A DNA stretch of 64,000 bases from an uncultured Porphyromonadaceae bacterium (GTDB lineage: Bacteria; Bacteroidota; Bacteroidia; Bacteroidales; Muribaculaceae), in the NCBI GenBank assembly GCA_900544305.1, contig UQUV01000008.1:36216-100215 (forward strand). The letters are read 5' to 3'. The notes under the pieces were generated by a model. It saw only the letters and a list, made by a program, of their open reading frames with translations, had not been told where the DNA came from and made no database searches. Position 1 is the stretch's first letter. Every line of letters starts with the position of its first letter. The translations under genes and the position numbers were made by a program. Shown one piece after another: positions 1 to 9,000 of this stretch.

Positions 1-1
1 T

Positions 2-940
2 ATGGAAGAACAGAAACCCTACTACGACTTCGGAGAATTTCTGAAAAAGCATTTCTCCGTGAAGGTTCAGAAAATAGCCATCAATGCGGGCTTCACCTGC
101 CCCAACCGCGACGGACTGAAAGGAACCGGAGGCTGCACCTACTGCAACAACCAGACTTTCAACCCTGACTACTGCCAGCCGGAACTGACCGTCACGCAAC
201 AGTTGGAAAAAGGAAAACAGTTTTTTGCTCGGAAATATCCTGAGATGAAGTATCTTGCATATTTTCAGGCATATACGAACACCTACGCCGAATTGCCACG
301 ACTGACAGCCATGTACGAAGAGGCACTGGCTGTGCCCGATGTCGTAGGCATCATCATCGGCACACGCCCCGACTGCATGCCCGACAGCCTGCTCGACTAT
401 CTGGAAGCGCTGTCGAAAAAGACGTTCGTACTGGTGGAATACGGAGCGGAAACCGCAGACAATGCCACGCTGCTTACCATCAACCGCGGACACACATGGG
501 AAGACACCGTCAATGCCGTACAGCGCACGAATGCCAGACATATCCTCTGCGGCCTGCACCTCATTCTCGGACTTCCGGGTGAAGACGAAGCCACCGTCAT
601 GCGCACCGCCGATGCCGTTTCGGCCCTACCTATCGACACACTGAAGCTCCATCAGCTGCAGCTCATCAAAGGCACACGGCTTGCCAACCAGGTGGCACGC
701 GGCGAACTGTCCGTACCGTCGTGGACAGCCGAGGAATACATCGATTTGTGTCTGAAATTCCTGTCACGCACCCGCCCCGACATTGCCGTGGAACGATTCG
801 TATCGCAGTCGCCCGACCATTTGCTCATATCACCGCGTTGGGGGTTGAAAAACTACGAATTTACCAACAAACTCAATGCTGAAATACGCCGCCGGCACAT
901 CGTGCAGGGACAAACCTACAACGGAAAGCAAACTTTTTAG
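2..940 (+). CDS. TIGR01212-type radical SAM protein (YhcC-like)
   Basis: 312-aa radical SAM enzyme of the YhcC/TIGR01212 family, whose exact substrate is not established. The 4Fe-4S cluster that cleaves S-adenosylmethionine would be held by C33, C45 and C48 (spacing CX11CX2C, in the CPNRDG...GGCTYC stretch typical of this family). Further family landmarks are GTRPDC (about residues 120-125), VEYGAET (about 146) and LHLILGLPGE (about 187-196). Length matches E. coli YhcC (about 309 aa), so the ATG at base 2 is probably the real start, but the window edge hides the ribosome-binding region and a slightly earlier start cannot be excluded. The next gene follows after 45 bases and could be co-transcribed. 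Confidence 0.9.
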   Translation: MEEQKPYYDFGEFLKKHFSVKVQKIAINAGFTCPNRDGLKGTGGCTYCNNQTFNPDYCQPELTVTQQLEKGKQFFARKYPEMKYLAYFQAYTNTYAELPRLTAMYEEALAVPDVVGIIIGTRPDCMPDSLLDYLEALSKKTFVLVEYGAETADNATLLTINRGHTWEDTVNAVQRTNARHILCGLHLILGLPGEDEATVMRTADAVSALPIDTLKLHQLQLIKGTRLANQVARGELSVPSWTAEEYIDLCLKFLSRTRPDIAVERFVSQSPDHLLISPRWGLKNYEFTNKLNAEIRRRHIVQGQTYNGKQTF

Positions 941-985
941 CCAATATATTGTTTTTATTAATGGATAATAACTAAAGTACAACCA

Positions 986-1477
986 ATGAAAGCGAAGATT
1001 GAAATAACAGAAGCCGACCTCAACTATCTGAAAATAGCCTCCGAAGCCTCAATGAAAAGTGTAGAAAATGGCGGAGGACCGTTTGGTGCAGTCATTGTAA
1101 AGGACGGAGAAGTGGTAGTGACAGCTTCCAACTCGGTTACCATAGACAACGACCCGACAGCACACGCAGAAGTGAACGCCATCCGTGCCGCCTGCAAGAA
1201 GCTCGGCACATTCAAACTCGACGGATGCTACATTTACAGTTCCTGCGAGCCGTGCCCGATGTGTCTGAGTGCCCTCTATTGGGCAGGCGTGGCACGCATC
1301 TATTATGGAAACACCAAAGAAGATGCCGACGCCATCGACTTTAGCGACAAGTTCATCTACGACGAACTCGACAAACCAAAGGAAGATCGCTCCATCCCAT
1401 GCATCCATATCCCCAACACAGACACCATCGAAGCCTTCCGTGCATGGGAAGCCAAAGAAGACAAAACGGAATATTAA
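986..1477 (+). CDS. Nucleoside deaminase, guanine-deaminase-like
   Basis: 163-aa zinc-dependent deaminase of the cytidine/deoxycytidylate deaminase fold, closest in layout to GuaD-type guanine deaminases (about 156 aa in Bacillus), which convert guanine to xanthine in purine salvage. The zinc site is visible: HAE at 60-62 (H60 ligand, E62 proton shuttle) and PCPMC with C90 and C93 as ligands. The N-terminal GGGPFGAVIVKDG motif (29-41) is typical of this family rather than of tRNA adenosine deaminase TadA. Cytoplasmic; no signal peptide. A strong terminator follows 20 bases after the stop. Specificity for guanine is inferred from family resemblance only. Confidence 0.88.
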   Translation: MKAKIEITEADLNYLKIASEASMKSVENGGGPFGAVIVKDGEVVVTASNSVTIDNDPTAHAEVNAIRAACKKLGTFKLDGCYIYSSCEPCPMCLSALYWAGVARIYYGNTKEDADAIDFSDKFIYDELDKPKEDRSIPCIHIPNTDTIEAFRAWEAKEDKTEY

Positions 1478-1496
1478 ACCACCACATAGTAACAAC

Positions 1497-1538
1497 AACG
1501 GCGGAATGAAGTCAACCAAGATTTCATTCCGCCGTTTT
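1497..1538 (+). terminator. Rho-independent terminator after the deaminase gene
   Basis: Perfect 14-bp stem AACGGCGGAATGAA (1497-1510) / TTCATTCCGCCGTT (1523-1536) followed by a short T tract. It closes the first two-gene unit. Confidence 0.85.
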
Positions 1539-1583
1539 ATCACAACAGTTTACAAAGCACATTATCCGTATTCCACAAAATCA

Positions 1584-1620
1584 AAAAAGGCACTTCCCAT
1601 TTGCCGGGAAATGCCTTTCT
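1584..1620 (-). terminator. Terminator of the minus-strand exported-protein gene
   Basis: Arms AAAGGCACTTCCC (1586-1598) and GGGAAATGCCTTT (1606-1618) pair with one mismatch. Read on the minus strand the stem is followed by a T run, so it terminates the gene at 1644-2273. Confidence 0.75.
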
Positions 1621-1643
1621 AAATCGTGCTTGCCGTTTTCTTT

Positions 1644-2273
1644 TTACGAACGAGCAAAATACTGGAACGCATCGTCGAACATACGATACAGTTCCGTCTG
1701 CGAACCGAGTGTTGCAGTCACCCCATCCACATTCCGCCGGATTCTTTCTTCTAACAGTTCATCATTGCTTTCCTGAGCCTGCGCCAATTCGTAGCCAAGA
1801 CTTGCTCCGGCGTTTCCATAGTCGTAAAATTCCTTCAACGATTCAGCTTCCTGTTCGCTCCGCTGTTCCTTGTAGCGCCAGAATGTGGCATAAAATGCTG
1901 CATCTATATCAGCCAGCGTAATTAGGTCCTGCGTTTGCAGGGCAGCCTTCCGCACCTCGACAAACAAACGTGCATCAGTCTCCGGATTCTGCAACTCCAG
2001 AACGGAATCCGAAAAAGTTTTCGACAATATGTTCATCTGACTTCCACTACGGTATTTGGACAACAATTCACCCAACTGCTCATAAAAAAGATCAGCCGAA
2101 TCCTCATTCCCTTCCTGCCGCGCCGCGTTGTACGATCGGCTCAGTTTTTCACCTTCAAAATGCAAACTGTCAAGTGACAAACCTTTGTTTACGTCAAATT
2201 CCTCACCACTGGCAGACATTGTACTTCCTGCCATGGCTGCAATAATGGCAATTGTTTTCAATGAGTCTTTCAT
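1644..2273 (-). CDS. Exported helical protein of unknown function
   Basis: 209-aa protein not recognised as a named family. The N-terminus (MKDSLKTIAIIAAMAGSTMSASG) is a signal peptide with a likely cut near residue 20-24, so it should be periplasmic or surface-exposed. The rest is acidic, Glu/Gln/Ala-rich and predicted mostly helical, with two regions of paired charged helices (about 40-75 and 120-160). There are no cysteines or metal motifs. It has its own promoter at 2342-2372 and terminator at 1584-1620, so it is a single-gene unit. The start follows from the signal peptide and from the position of the promoter. Confidence 0.7.
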   Translation of the reverse strand: MKDSLKTIAIIAAMAGSTMSASGEEFDVNKGLSLDSLHFEGEKLSRSYNAARQEGNEDSADLFYEQLGELLSKYRSGSQMNILSKTFSDSVLELQNPETDARLFVEVRKAALQTQDLITLADIDAAFYATFWRYKEQRSEQEAESLKEFYDYGNAGASLGYELAQAQESNDELLEERIRRNVDGVTATLGSQTELYRMFDDAFQYFARS

Positions 2274-2319
2274 AGTGATTTTCGCGGTAATGTAAAAATC
2301 AAACCTATCCTTCTCTGAA

Positions 2320-2335
2320 GTAAACCTTTGTTTAC
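2320..2335. promoter_or_regulatory. Perfect inverted repeat between promoter and exported-protein gene
   Basis: GTAAAC-CTTT-GTTTAC, a perfect 6-bp-arm palindrome lying just downstream of the minus-strand -7 box (2342-2349), around the expected transcription start. The position suits a repressor site or a 5' hairpin. No cognate regulator is known. Confidence 0.4.
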
Positions 2336-2341
2336 CTCGAG

Positions 2342-2372
2342 CAAATATAATATAAATCTTTTTAATTCACAA
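2342..2372 (-). promoter_or_regulatory. Bacteroidetes-type promoter of the 1644-2273 gene
   Basis: On the minus strand: TTG (2370-2372), 20-nt spacer, TATATTTG (2342-2349). This matches the -33/-7 consensus of Bacteroidetes. The leader would be about 60 nt. Confidence 0.7.
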
Positions 2373-2430
2373 GTATTTACGACGATTTATTTTACTGTTT
2401 AATTTATCTTTTACAACAGATAGATACCCC

Positions 2431-2644
2431 AAGATAGTCTAATTTGAAAACAAATTTCCATTCGCCTCTCCACTTACTCGTTCTATATTTGTAGAAGATA
2501 GGAAACGTCTTAGAATAAAACTCAAATAAATTGTTTTTTGCTTTCTTCTAATATCTCTTTGGATAAGATAGGAGGCGGCTCAGCATAATCAAACTTGAAA
2601 ACTCCGTTTTCATTTGTCCCTGCTCTCACCTTTATATATCTTTG
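2431..2644 (+). repeat. Tandem array of three promoter-containing repeat units
   Basis: Three related units in one direction: A (2431-2491), B (about 2494-2561, degenerate) and C (2562-2644). Unit C is the best preserved. It begins GATAAGATAGG, continues with a GGCGGCTCAGCA stretch, has a palindromic centre at 2590-2616 (TGAAAAC / GTTTTCA arms) and ends CTGCTCTCACC plus the -7 box TATCTTTG (2637-2644). The TTTG at 2613-2616 lies exactly 20 nt upstream of that box, giving a full promoter. Unit A also ends in TATATTTG (2484-2491). The same element lies upstream of apbE, of the porin at 43683 and of valS. It drives the lipoprotein gene at 2670. Confidence 0.75.
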
Positions 2645-2669
2645 TCGCATATTTAACACCTCAACGAAA

Positions 2670-3428
2670 ATGACACAAATGAAAAAATGTTATACCACGT
2701 TGGTTTTACTGGCAATAGCTCTAACCATTCCGTCTTGCAGCGAAGAACCGGAACCAACCAACGAGGACGTTGTTTTTCTCAACATTACCTACAAAGACAA
2801 ACTCTACAAATCTATCCCGACAACATACGGCAAAGACGGACAGTTTATCTTTCATGACAGGGAATTTTCAGATGTCTACAATACAGAAATATCCCCAATG
2901 CCCTCCCTCTCCATTTTCATGGCAGATGACCATAATATCGAATTCTACAGCAGTTTGGAAGAAACATTTGAAACAAAAAAGCTGGATGAAGTCAGCGACA
3001 TTCCGACACGTTTGCCACAGACACGCGTCAACAACGTGTTCGGAAATGTCACTCTGTTTGAAAAGAACGACTTCAAAGGTATGAATCTCATATTCCATTT
3101 GGACAAACCTCACCAAGTATATTCAGTCCGTGATTTTACAGACGATCCCTTCCACTTTAATAACAATTGCTCGTCACTTACACTGACAAACAATCTTCCA
3201 GACAGTCATGATCAATTTATCATAATCAACGGATACTCCTGTTCTTGTGCCGATATTTCCGTCGTTTTTGTCGGATATGACGACAAAAACTTTACAGGTC
3301 ATACAATTGTCTGCGTTGCCCAATCAAACCGGTACAATACATATGAACATCTTCCCGGATTCAATAACCGACTCAGCTCTTTCAAATTATTCATGGCGAA
3401 AGATGGGCAATATTATACGCATTATTAA
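2670..3428 (+). CDS. Lipoprotein with a beta-gamma-crystallin-like domain
   Basis: 252-aa predicted lipoprotein: a signal peptide ends in a lipobox (TIPSC, C23), so it should be anchored in the envelope. No named family was recognised for the N-terminal half. The C-terminal half (about 130-252) carries two Greek-key-like motifs: LFEKNDFKG followed by NNNCSSL, and GYDDKNFTG followed by FNNRLSSF. These match the aromatic-x4-F-x-G pattern of beta-gamma-crystallins, and both have the (N/D)(N/D)xx(S/T)S signature of calcium-binding members. An extra pair SCSC lies between them. The start is set at ATG 2670 (2679 is the alternative) because the promoter at 2613-2644 lies upstream; a longer reading frame from 2595 would start inside the promoter. 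Confidence 0.75.
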   Translation: MTQMKKCYTTLVLLAIALTIPSCSEEPEPTNEDVVFLNITYKDKLYKSIPTTYGKDGQFIFHDREFSDVYNTEISPMPSLSIFMADDHNIEFYSSLEETFETKKLDEVSDIPTRLPQTRVNNVFGNVTLFEKNDFKGMNLIFHLDKPHQVYSVRDFTDDPFHFNNNCSSLTLTNNLPDSHDQFIIINGYSCSCADISVVFVGYDDKNFTGHTIVCVAQSNRYNTYEHLPGFNNRLSSFKLFMAKDGQYYTHY

Positions 3429-3732
3429 TGCAATCAAGCTATCTCGCCATAAGTCCAACAATACAACCACTCTGTAAGGTACATTCGTACTCCAAACGAA
3501 AGACAAACACATAAAAACAAACTATTAAATTCCTAGTGAAATATACTCAGTTCCCTTACTTTCACCCACAACTGAAAATAAAAACTACGACAGTTCTAAT
3601 ACAACCTTTTGCAATTTCACACGCATTTAATAAATCAACATATATCTATATTTTTTACATTTACAACAAAGGCCATTTCAAATAATAAAAAAATAGACAC
3701 AGAACAACAATAATAGTTAAATTACATATATA
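3429..3732. other. AT-rich intergenic stretch, nothing recognised
   Basis: Between two lipoprotein genes on the same strand. I saw no clear open frame, strong hairpin or repeat copy here; the promoter of the next gene begins at 3733. Confidence 0.5.
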
Positions 3733-3764
3733 TTTGTTTATTTTTTAAATTATCTATACATTTG
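3733..3764 (+). promoter_or_regulatory. Bacteroidetes-type promoter of the small lipoprotein gene
   Basis: TTTG (3733-3736), a 20-nt spacer, then TACATTTG (3757-3764). It fixes the downstream gene start at 3823 rather than 3778, which would leave almost no leader. Confidence 0.75.
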
Positions 3765-3822
3765 CCGCAAAGTAAGCATGCTTATTAGTGATTTGTTTTT
3801 TAAAATTAATTTCATTACATCT

Positions 3823-4269
3823 ATGAAACATTTATTTTCAAAATTGCTAATGCCGGTAATTGCAATAACAGTTGTCTCCTGCAGTAATGATGAGTGGATA
3901 GAAGTCCAACACGGTAGCCTCCGAGATGCCGAATATTCAGGAAAGAATTTGGAGGTATATCTTAACGGCCAACCGGCCAACGTTACGTCTGTTATCATTG
4001 ACTGTGAACAGGATCTGGAAAAGACAACCGTTGAACGCACCGACTCATCTGTAAATATCATCACCTACTACTATCTCACAGCCACCATCAAAGATTTTCC
4101 GGAAAAAGAAGAGACATTGGAACTTCACACCATTATGGACGATTACAGCACATTTGAAGGAGAAATCCAATTGCACGGAAAATGGCACGAATATCACGCT
4201 GAATTCACCGACGATCCGTACATTCGCCCGGAAAACCAACAGCTAATTATTCGTTTCACTGAGAAATGA
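3823..4269 (+). CDS. Small lipoprotein of unknown function
   Basis: 148-aa lipoprotein with signal peptide and lipobox VVSC (C20). The mature part is acidic and strand-rich (alternating hydrophobic stretches such as NLEVYLNGQ, YYYLTATIKDF and QQLIIRFTEK), suggesting a small beta-sandwich or lipocalin-like fold of the kind common in short Bacteroidales lipoproteins. I do not recognise the family. The ATG at 3823 is chosen because the lipoprotein signal starts there and because of the upstream promoter; the in-frame ATG at 3778 would put 15 residues before the signal. A perfect-stem terminator follows about 65 bases after the stop. Confidence 0.72.
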   Translation: MKHLFSKLLMPVIAITVVSCSNDEWIEVQHGSLRDAEYSGKNLEVYLNGQPANVTSVIIDCEQDLEKTTVERTDSSVNIITYYYLTATIKDFPEKEETLELHTIMDDYSTFEGEIQLHGKWHEYHAEFTDDPYIRPENQQLIIRFTEK

Positions 4270-4332
4270 TGCAATTTCAACATTCATCGAACAAACGACA
4301 TAAGCAACAATAATCCAACAGTTTATCATAAG

Positions 4333-4369
4333 ACAGCCTCTTTCTGTAAAAATTACAGAAAGAGGCTGT
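4333..4369. terminator. Bidirectional terminator between convergent genes
   Basis: Perfect 15-bp stem ACAGCCTCTTTCTGT / ACAGAAAGAGGCTGT with a 7-base loop, between the lipoprotein gene (+) and the esterase gene (-). The flanking T content is modest. Confidence 0.7.
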
Positions 4370-4410
4370 TGTTTGTCATAGGAAACGGATTTAGAAATTT
4401 GATTAACCTC

Positions 4411-5223
4411 TCACCTTCTTATCCTTTCATGGTCGGCCACGAACTTGAGCAGCAAAGGAAATCCGGGCTGCGCCATTCCTCCGTGGTCGTATCCGTCCAG
4501 TTCATAAAGCGTAACATCGGGATGGCCCACCAGTTTGAGCATGCGCCAGAAATAGGCCTGTTCCTCGTAGCGCCCGTAAAGCTCCAGTTCGCGGTCGCCG
4601 GAAATAATCAGCATCGGAGCACAGTCCTTTCTGACATGGTAGAGCGGAGCCGATTTGTCAATTGTAGGCTGCAAAGCATCAAGTCCCTGATGACGGCGGG
4701 TTTCAAAATGGGTAATAGCCTGTCCGCTGAACGGAATTAGTCCGGCAATGCGGTCGGCATCAATGCCGTATTTTTCCAAATAGCTTTTGTCAAGCCCTAT
4801 CATACTGGTCAGATAGCCTCCTGCCGAATGGCCTGCCACATAAATGGCCGTCGTGTCGCCACCATATTTGGCAATATTGTTGAAAGTCCATGCCACGGCA
4901 GCCGCAGCATCGTCGACAATCTGTTCCGTACTTACCTTAGGCGAAAGCCGATATTCCACTCCGACTACAATGTTTTTACCATTCAGCAACGCCTGAGGCA
5001 ATTCGCGGCTTCCGGAAGTCAGTCCTCCGCCGTGAAACCAAACGATAACCGGACACCCGGCCGCCTGTTCAGGCACCGCAATATCAAGCACACACATCTT
5101 CCCGGCATAGTCGTCGGTGACAGCCGAACGATAGCCTATTCCTTTTTCCACACGCATCTCCCCTGCTGAAGCCAACAGCACACTGCCTGCAAGCAGGACA
5201 ACACTCAACAATTTTCCAAACAT
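4411..5223 (-). CDS. Exported alpha/beta-hydrolase (esterase/lipase family)
   Basis: 270-aa alpha/beta-hydrolase of the hormone-sensitive-lipase/carboxylesterase type, expected to hydrolyse short-chain esters; the natural substrate is unknown. A signal peptide covers residues 1-20, so it acts outside the cytoplasm. The oxyanion-hole motif HGGG is at 64-67. The catalytic triad is visible: S133 in GHSAG (131-135), D210 in ISGD and H247 in GYDHGG. Length is typical. The gene is divergent from the dehydrogenase at 5350 and convergent with the lipoprotein gene at 3823, with which it shares a terminator. Confidence 0.85.
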   Translation of the reverse strand: MFGKLLSVVLLAGSVLLASAGEMRVEKGIGYRSAVTDDYAGKMCVLDIAVPEQAAGCPVIVWFHGGGLTSGSRELPQALLNGKNIVVGVEYRLSPKVSTEQIVDDAAAAVAWTFNNIAKYGGDTTAIYVAGHSAGGYLTSMIGLDKSYLEKYGIDADRIAGLIPFSGQAITHFETRRHQGLDALQPTIDKSAPLYHVRKDCAPMLIISGDRELELYGRYEEQAYFWRMLKLVGHPDVTLYELDGYDHGGMAQPGFPLLLKFVADHERIRR

Positions 5224-5336
5224 ACGCTTTTCGTTTTTTGAAGAAAGTTACAGCATTGCTGACAATTTATGAGATTTTCGCATGTTAAAATTTTATAATG
5301 TAAACAAGACTGACCTTTCGGTAAAAACATTGGTAG

Positions 5337-5344
5337 TATCTTTG
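5337..5344 (+). promoter_or_regulatory. -7 box TATCTTTG immediately upstream of the dehydrogenase start
   Basis: TATCTTTG fits the Bacteroidetes -7 consensus. It ends only 5 nt before the ATG at 5350, so transcription would begin at or next to the start codon. The -33 element is weak (TTTC at 5316-5319). Confidence 0.5.
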
Positions 5345-5349
5345 AAACT

Positions 5350-6084
5350 ATGAAACGAGCAGTTGTAATCGGAGCCACCTCCGGCATCGGAAAAGAAGTG
5401 GCACGCCTCTTATGGGAAAAGGGCTGGACTGTCGGCATTGCCGGCCGTCGGCAGTCGCTGTTGGAACAGTTTGCAAAGGATTGCGGCGAACGGATTTTCA
5501 CGCAAGCCCTTGACGTGACCGACGAAAACGCCGGCAAACTCATGCTTGAACTGTTGGAACGCATGGGCGGAGCCGACCTCATCTTTCTGTCGTCGGGCAT
5601 CGGCAGCCAAAACCCGAATCTCGACCCGGAAACAGAATTGCGCACCGTGCAGACCAATTCCGTAGGTTTCGTGCGCATGATTACTGCCGCATTCAACTAT
5701 TTCAAGGCGAACGGCGGCGGACACATTGCCGCCATCAGTTCCATCGCCGGAACAAAAGGGCTGGGAATCGCCCCGGCCTATTCCGCTACCAAACGGATGC
5801 AGAACACCTATATCCAATGCCTTGCACAACTGTCGGCAATGGAAAAGGCGAATATCCGCTTTACGGACATCCGCCCGGGATTTGTCGACACCGACCTGCT
5901 GAAATCCGGGAAATTCCCATTGCTGATGAAGCCCGACTATGTGGCACGCCGCATCGTGAAGGCAGTCGAACGCAAACGCCGCGTAGCTGTCATCGACTGG
6001 AAATACAGCATCGTTGTCGCTCTTTGGAGAATGATTCCCCGCTGCATCTGGGAACGAATGAACGTAAAAAACAAATCAAAATAG
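5350..6084 (+). CDS. Short-chain dehydrogenase/reductase (SDR family)
   Basis: 244-aa classical SDR oxidoreductase using NAD(P)H; substrate unknown. The Rossmann glycine motif GATSGIG is at 8-14, a conserved N is at 103, and the catalytic S130/S131, Y144 and K148 are in place (AISS and YSATK). The sequence PGFVDTDL (about 175-182) is typical of SDRs acting on sugars or lipids. The start cannot lie further downstream because the nucleotide-binding motif begins at residue 8. The -7 box sits only 5 nt before the ATG, which suggests a leaderless message. The protease gene follows after 9 bases, so the two are probably co-transcribed. Confidence 0.88.
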   Translation: MKRAVVIGATSGIGKEVARLLWEKGWTVGIAGRRQSLLEQFAKDCGERIFTQALDVTDENAGKLMLELLERMGGADLIFLSSGIGSQNPNLDPETELRTVQTNSVGFVRMITAAFNYFKANGGGHIAAISSIAGTKGLGIAPAYSATKRMQNTYIQCLAQLSAMEKANIRFTDIRPGFVDTDLLKSGKFPLLMKPDYVARRIVKAVERKRRVAVIDWKYSIVVALWRMIPRCIWERMNVKNKSK

Positions 6085-6093
6085 AAACCACCA

Positions 6094-9000
6094 ATGAAGA
6101 AAACTTTCACAAGCATTGCGCTCGGACTGGCAGCCCTGTCGGCCGGTGCAACTACTCCGCTCTGGATGCGCGACGTGCAGATTTCGCCCGACGGCAGCCA
6201 GATTGTTTTCGCCTATAAGGGCGACATCTATAAAGTGGCGGCAGAAGGAGGACAAGCCGTGCGACTTACAACACAGAAATCCTACGAAAGTTCTCCAATA
6301 TGGTCGCCCGACGGCAAGCAGATAGCCTTTGCCAGCGACCGCCACGGCAACGCCGACATCTTCGTCATGCCGGCAGAAGGAGGACCGGCCACACGTCTCA
6401 CCCGCCATTCGGCAAGCGAAACACCATGGGCATTCTCCAACGACGGCAAAAAAGTGCTGTTCTCAGCATCCATTCAGGACCCGGCAACCAGCGCACTTTT
6501 CCCGACAGGAGCCATGACCGAGCTCTACAGCGTGGCTTTGGACGGAGGCAAAGTGAAACAGGTACTCGGTACTCCGGCTGAAATGGTCAATTTCGACAAA
6601 TCGGGCAACACGATGCTCTATCAGGACCGCAAAGGCTTCGAGGACGAATGGCGCAAACACCACACATCGTCCATCACACGCGACATCTGGATGCTCGACG
6701 TAGCAACCGGCAAGCAGACGAACCTCACCAACCGTCCGGGCGAAGACCGCAACCCGGTATTTGCAGCCGACGGAAAAACAGTCTACTTCCTCAGCGAACG
6801 CAACGGAGGCTCGATGAACGTTTATTCATTCCCGCTGAATGCTCCAGAAAAGGCAACAGCCGTTACGGCATTCTCCACTCACCCGGTACGCTTCCTCTCC
6901 GTAGCTGAAAACGGCAAGCTCTGCTTCACCTACGACGGTGCCATCTACACACAGGCCAATGGAAGCACACCGAAAATGGTAGAAATCGATGTGGTGGCCG
7001 ACGATGAAAACATTCCGGTATCCCTCGCCTATACACGCGGCGCAACAAGCGCATCCGTATCGCCGAATGGCGAACAGGTAGCGTTCGTGGTCCGCGGCAA
7101 CGTGTTTGTCACTTCGGTGGAATACGGAACAACGAAACAGATTTCCTACACTCCGGAAGCGGAAACCGGCGTTGACTTCGGCACGGACAACCGCTCGCTT
7201 GTCTACGCCAGCGAACGCGACGGTGCATGGAACCTTTATATGGCAAAAATTCTCCGCGACGACGACCTCAACTTCCCGAATGCTACGCTGATTGAAGAAA
7301 TGGCTATCTTCCCTGCCGACAGCATCAACCGCGAAGTTCCGAAATTCTCGCCCGACGGCAAGGAAATCGCCTATATCGAAAACGACACAAAACTGATGGT
7401 CTACAATACGGAAAGCAAGACCGTGCGCCAGGTAACCGACGGCTCGCTCTGGTACAGTGGAGCTTTCAACTATGAATGGTCGCCCGACGGCAAATGGTTC
7501 ACGCTCGAAATCATCGGCAACGGCCACGACCCGTATTCCGACATCGCCATCGTGAATGCCGACGGCAAGAGCCAGCCGGTGAACATCACCAACAGCGGTT
7601 ACTTTAACATGATGCCGCACTGGGTGCTCGACGGCAACGCTATCCTGTTCATGACCGACCGCTACGGTATGCGCAGCCACGCTTCATGGGGTTCGCTCAA
7701 CGACGTGATGCTCGTATTCCTCAACCAGGACGCTTTCGACAAATACCGCCTGAACAAGGAGGACTACGAACTCCTGAAGGAACTGGAAAAGGAACAGGCC
7801 AACGCCAAGAAGGCTGCCGACGAAAAGGCTGACAAGAAAAACAAAAAGAAAAAAGACAAAAAGAAGGATGAGGCCGAAGAAGAAGAATCAAACGACATTA
7901 AAGTGGAACTCGACGGTATTGAGGACCGCATCGTTCGTGTCACTCCGAATTCTTCCGACATTGCCGATGCCATTATCGACAAGGACGGCGAAGCGCTGTT
8001 CTATCTGTCGGCTTTCGAAGGCGGCTACGACCTTTGGAAACATGACCTCCGCGAAAAGGAAACAAGCCTGTTGAAAAAACTCGACACTTCATGGGCAGGC
8101 CTTCAGTTGGACAAGGACGGCGACAACCTCTTCATCCTCGGCAGCACATTCCAGAAAATGGGCATAGCCGGCGAAAAGTTGGAACGCATCAGCTATAATG
8201 CAGATATGGATCTTGACCTGGCAAAAGAACGCGAATACATGTTCGACCACGTCTGCCGTCAGGAAGACCGCTACTTCTACAACAAGGGAATGCACGGCGT
8301 AAACTGGAAACAGATGACAGCCGACTACCGCAAATTCCTGCCGCACATCAACAACAACTACGATTTCGCCGAACTGTTGAGCGAAATGCTGGGCGAACTG
8401 AACGTGTCGCACACCGGCGGTCGCTTCCGTCCGAGCCCATCGGGCGACGCTACGGCCAACCTCGGTCTGCTCTACAACTGGAACTACACAGGCGAAGGCG
8501 TGGAAGTGGCTGAAATCGTGGAATACGGACCGTTCGACCGCGCAACTACAAAGGTTAAACCGGGTTGCATCATCGAACGCATCAACGGCAAGGACGTTAC
8601 ATGCAACACCGACCTCTATACCCTGCTCGACATGCAGGCCGACACAAAGACACTCGTTTCATTCTGTAATCCGGAAACCGGCGAACGCTGGGACGAAGTG
8701 GTGAAACCTATCAGCAATGGAGAGTTCAGCAGCCTGCTCTACAACCGTTGGGTGAAACAGCGTGCTGCCGACGTTGAAAAATGGTCAAACGGCCGTTTGG
8801 GCTATGTTCACATCGAATCGATGGACGATGCAAGCTTCCGTACCGTTTATTCCGACCTACTCGGCAAATATTATAAATGTGAAGGTGTAGTCATCGACAC
8901 CCGCTTCAACGGTGGCGGCCGTCTGCATGAAGACATCGAAGTGCTGTTCAGCGGTGAGAAATACCTCACTCAGGAAATCCGCGGACGTGATGCCTGCGAC

